This document shows, piece by piece, positions 61,401 through 64,000 of a stretch of 64,000 bases of DNA. Below the pieces are notes generated by a model. The model did no database searches and had not been told where the DNA came from. It worked only from the letters and a program-made list of their open reading frames with translations. The number at the start of each line of letters is the position of its first letter. Position 1 is the first letter of the stretch. The position numbers and the translations under genes are program-made. The stretch is from contig KV748197.1 in assembly GCA_001692895.1 (NCBI GenBank), positions 1,927,813 to 1,991,812 of the forward strand, written 5' to 3'. The DNA comes from Cenococcum geophilum 1.58 (lineage: Eukaryota; Ascomycota; Dothideomycetes; Gloniales; Gloniaceae).

Positions 61401-63515
61401 TATCTTGTCTTAAAAATCTTAGTCGTCTTTTATCTTATCTTAAAAATCTTAAGCCTTTGGCCTTTTACCTTTATTAAGTGGTAAGCTAGTACTAGCAGTT
61501 GTCTACTTGCTTAATTATCTCTAGATATTACTCCTTCCGTCTTATAAAGTAATAGATGCTATATCTAATAGTATTATAATACCCGTTACTAAACTATACT
61601 CTATAGCGGTCTTAGTCTCTACTTCTATTATATTATTAAGGTTTAAATACCCCTAGTTAGTTCCTTTATTATCCTTATCGCTGTTAATTAATAAGTACTC
61701 CAACTCTATTATTATTATTACTAATCTTTATCCGCATGTTACTATAATATCTTTATTTAGCTTATAGAGTCGATCTTATTCTTTATCTAACTCTTTAGTT
61801 CCTCTAAGTCCCTTTAACTCTAGCTCTTATAGCTAATAGCTTATACCATACTTAGCGTCTTTATAAATTTGGCATATATTATTGTAATAAAACGCAAAAC
61901 TTCTAATTAAACACTCTTTTGTTTCTTATAGTATACTATTGTCCCTCTATATATATATATGTTATATACTAGTTCCCTTTATTATATAGTAACTCTAACT
62001 ATCTTTATAATCCCTTATAAAGTAACCCTATTTTTTATAATTTATATAAGCTCTATCTCTAAACCATTAACTTTATTATAGAGTCCGCCTAAACGTCTTC
62101 TATTATTAAGATCCCTGGTTTAGCCTATACTTCTTAGTCCTATAATCACTAGATCCTTAACCTCTAGGTTTTTATAGTTTCTTACTCCATCTCTTATAGG
62201 TTTCTTTAGTACTACTTAGGTCTATTAACTCTACGCTATACTATAGTTTCTAACTTAGCTTTAGTCGTTACGTACTCTACGCCTTATATAACTATAAAAC
62301 TCTATCCTAGCCTCTCTTAGCCTATTCCCTTTAGAAGATCCTATTATTAATCTTAATCGCTTAATCTATTAATTCCCTTAGGGTATCCGTATCTTCTATT
62401 AAAATAATTACATCCTAGACTTTAGCCTTAAGTCCTTATTTATACTATGCCATAAGCGCCTTATTATTCCACTTAAGTTATATAGCTAGCGTTTAGAATT
62501 ATATCGTGTACTTAATTACTAAAGTCCGTTATATTAGGTCCTAAAGCTTTTTTTTTACTATAGTTATTACTTCCGGGTCCCTAAATATTTATATAAGTTG
62601 CTTTATAAATCCGTTCTAGCTTAAAAACATAAACCATACTTCCTAGTTTATTATTATTATTTTATTTGCTTATATCTCTATAAGGTAAGGCTTAAACTAT
62701 TTAAGTGCTTTTCCTAATAAGAATAATCCTACATATGCTACTTAATCCATAGTTATTGCCAGCTTTGCTTCTTCCTACGCAACCTTAAAGTATATTTACG
62801 TAAGAAATCCCTTAAGCTTCGATCTTTCTCCTAAGAATCTTTCAATCAATAGTAACTTAACCTTTACTACTCCTATCTTATTAATCCTATTTTTAAGTGC
62901 TGTATTATCTCCCGTTAACTAATTAACTATCGCTTATAACTATCCTACTGTTACAGGTTATTATAAGTTAGTATCTACTATACTGGTGTTGTTACCTAAT
63001 CCTGATATAGTTGCCGCCGTTAATAGCGTTATAGTGGCAACTTTTAGTAGCATATTATTCGACTTATTAAAACCGTAACTATAGTAGTAATTATATAACG
63101 AAGCCTTATAGTAGGGACTACGGTAGACTTATTAATGGGCTAGGTGTATAGGTATTATAAGTAAGTTAACAACGTAATAATAACTGGTGGAGTGGTTGCC
63201 TAACAGATTAACTCTAATTATATTCTAAGAATTACTATAAGGAAGGAACTATCTAGGTAGGGACTAAGGGTCCTTAAATATATAACTGTACTCCTATGAA
63301 ATCCTTCTTATATATAATGTACGTCTTATCTATATTAAACGTGACGTCCCTTACGTTTAACGCAGTTAATACGTTTAACTATTATATGACTCGCTTACTA
63401 TTCCTCGTCACATAGTTCCATGGGTTCCATCCTGGCCCGTGCCTGTATTAACCAACTAGCTTCTTCCGACTCTTCTCCAAGTAGTTATAACATTGTACTT
63501 AAAGCGTCCGTAACA
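55500..63515 (-). mobile_element. chromovirus (Gypsy) E2, inverted relative to E1 (broken)
   Basis: Both LTRs are 422 bp (55500-55921 and 63094-63515), target duplication TTATA (55495-55499 and 63516-63520), total 8016 bp. The interior is the reverse complement of E1: chromodomain near 56690-56810, integrase near 57360-57700, reverse transcriptase near 58850-59280, protease near 59850-59930, gag to the right. It is decayed to a similar or greater degree than E1, with dozens of breaks. Its target sequence shares about 45 bp with the gag-only element. Confidence 0.9.
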
Positions 63516-63520
63516 TTATA

Positions 63521-64000
63521 GAGGTGTCCTATAATATACAAGGTGTCTAATAGCAAGTCTTTAGTAAGCTTTAGGGCTTAGTAGCAAGCAAGCTAGCTAA
63601 TTAGGACCGCTAGCTGCGCTACACTGCCCAAATTAAGGTCGAGACTACAGCGCGCTATTAACGTTTCCTAATTAGGCAATTTATATAGAGTTTTTAGAGT
63701 AGTAGTTAAAAAATTTGGTAGCACTTTAATATATATACATTAACGTTACCTAGTTAAAAATCCATTTTTATTTACTTAGTTTATATTATATCTAGAGGTT
63801 TAATAGAGTGTTAAGGTACTTTAGCTAAGGAGGTAAAGACCCTATTTTTAAGTTAGTTTCCGCTTTAATCTTAAGCGTATATATATAGAGCTTACGGCTT
63901 TAGTGTTTCTTCCGTTCTAAGGGGCTTATAACTAGTAAGATCTATATTAAAGCTTATTAGCTAAGGCGTAGTTAACCCACCATTAGTGTTAATATAGTTA
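63521..64000. other. AT-rich region to window end
   Basis: Continues the sequence interrupted by E2. A less AT-rich patch lies at about 63590-63650. No gene or element end recognised. Confidence 0.4.

Overview
The window looks like a repeat-rich, gene-poor compartment of a filamentous ascomycete (Pezizomycotina; a dothideomycete or relative is my inference). The evidence is: short spliced genes with 54-82 nt introns and GTRAGN donors; a typical fungal BTB protein; a fungal-type C2H2 protein; Gypsy, Copia, Fot1/pogo and hAT remnants; and heavy C-to-T/G-to-A decay of the repeats. CpA/TpG are depleted and TpA is enriched, which is the signature of repeat-induced point mutation (RIP).

Layout. 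1-1.9 kb is a balanced-composition segment with a two-exon BTB gene (947-1884, +). 2.0-8.0 kb is AT-rich: a Fot1/pogo-like DNA transposon (2431-7374) carrying a solo LTR, a gag-only LTR element (3308-6071) and a second solo LTR. 8.0-11.45 kb is a balanced island with a four-or-more-exon C2H2 protein gene on the minus strand (8455-10356, 5' end open). 11.6-12.0 kb is a repeat whose decayed inverted partner lies at about 2.04-2.21 kb.

12.0-43.7 kb is one deep nest. A truncated chromovirus piece (12022-12807 and 42625-43685) was split by Gypsy A (12808-42624). Gypsy A received Gypsy B (13171-21220), which itself holds a 1.68-kb short LTR element D (18487-20167). Gypsy A also received a solo LTR, a small MITE and a Fot1/pogo-like element T2 (23001-38328). 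T2 in turn holds a 2.4-kb TA-flanked element filled with minisatellites (23319-25718, with a MITE inside it) and Copia F (26206-37415), and F holds Gypsy C (27939-33191). Most boundaries are set by exact 5-bp or TA target duplications.

43.7-45.1 kb is a small balanced island with one two-exon gene for a two-TM protein (44170-44905, +). 45.1-64.0 kb is AT-rich again: a hAT remnant, several TA-flanked TIR elements, and two copies of one chromovirus in opposite orientation (46723-54523, + and 55500-63515, -), the first inserted in a TIR element.

Only three host genes are supported. All retroelements are broken fossils with many breaks. I saw no tRNA, rRNA, telomeric repeat or CRISPR array. The most unusual observations are the minisatellite-filled TIR element, a hairpin motif conserved near the 3' ends of three different Gypsy elements, the short LTR element that looks like a parasite of a Gypsy C-type relative, and the strongly one-sided decay of the two LTRs in the gag-only element.
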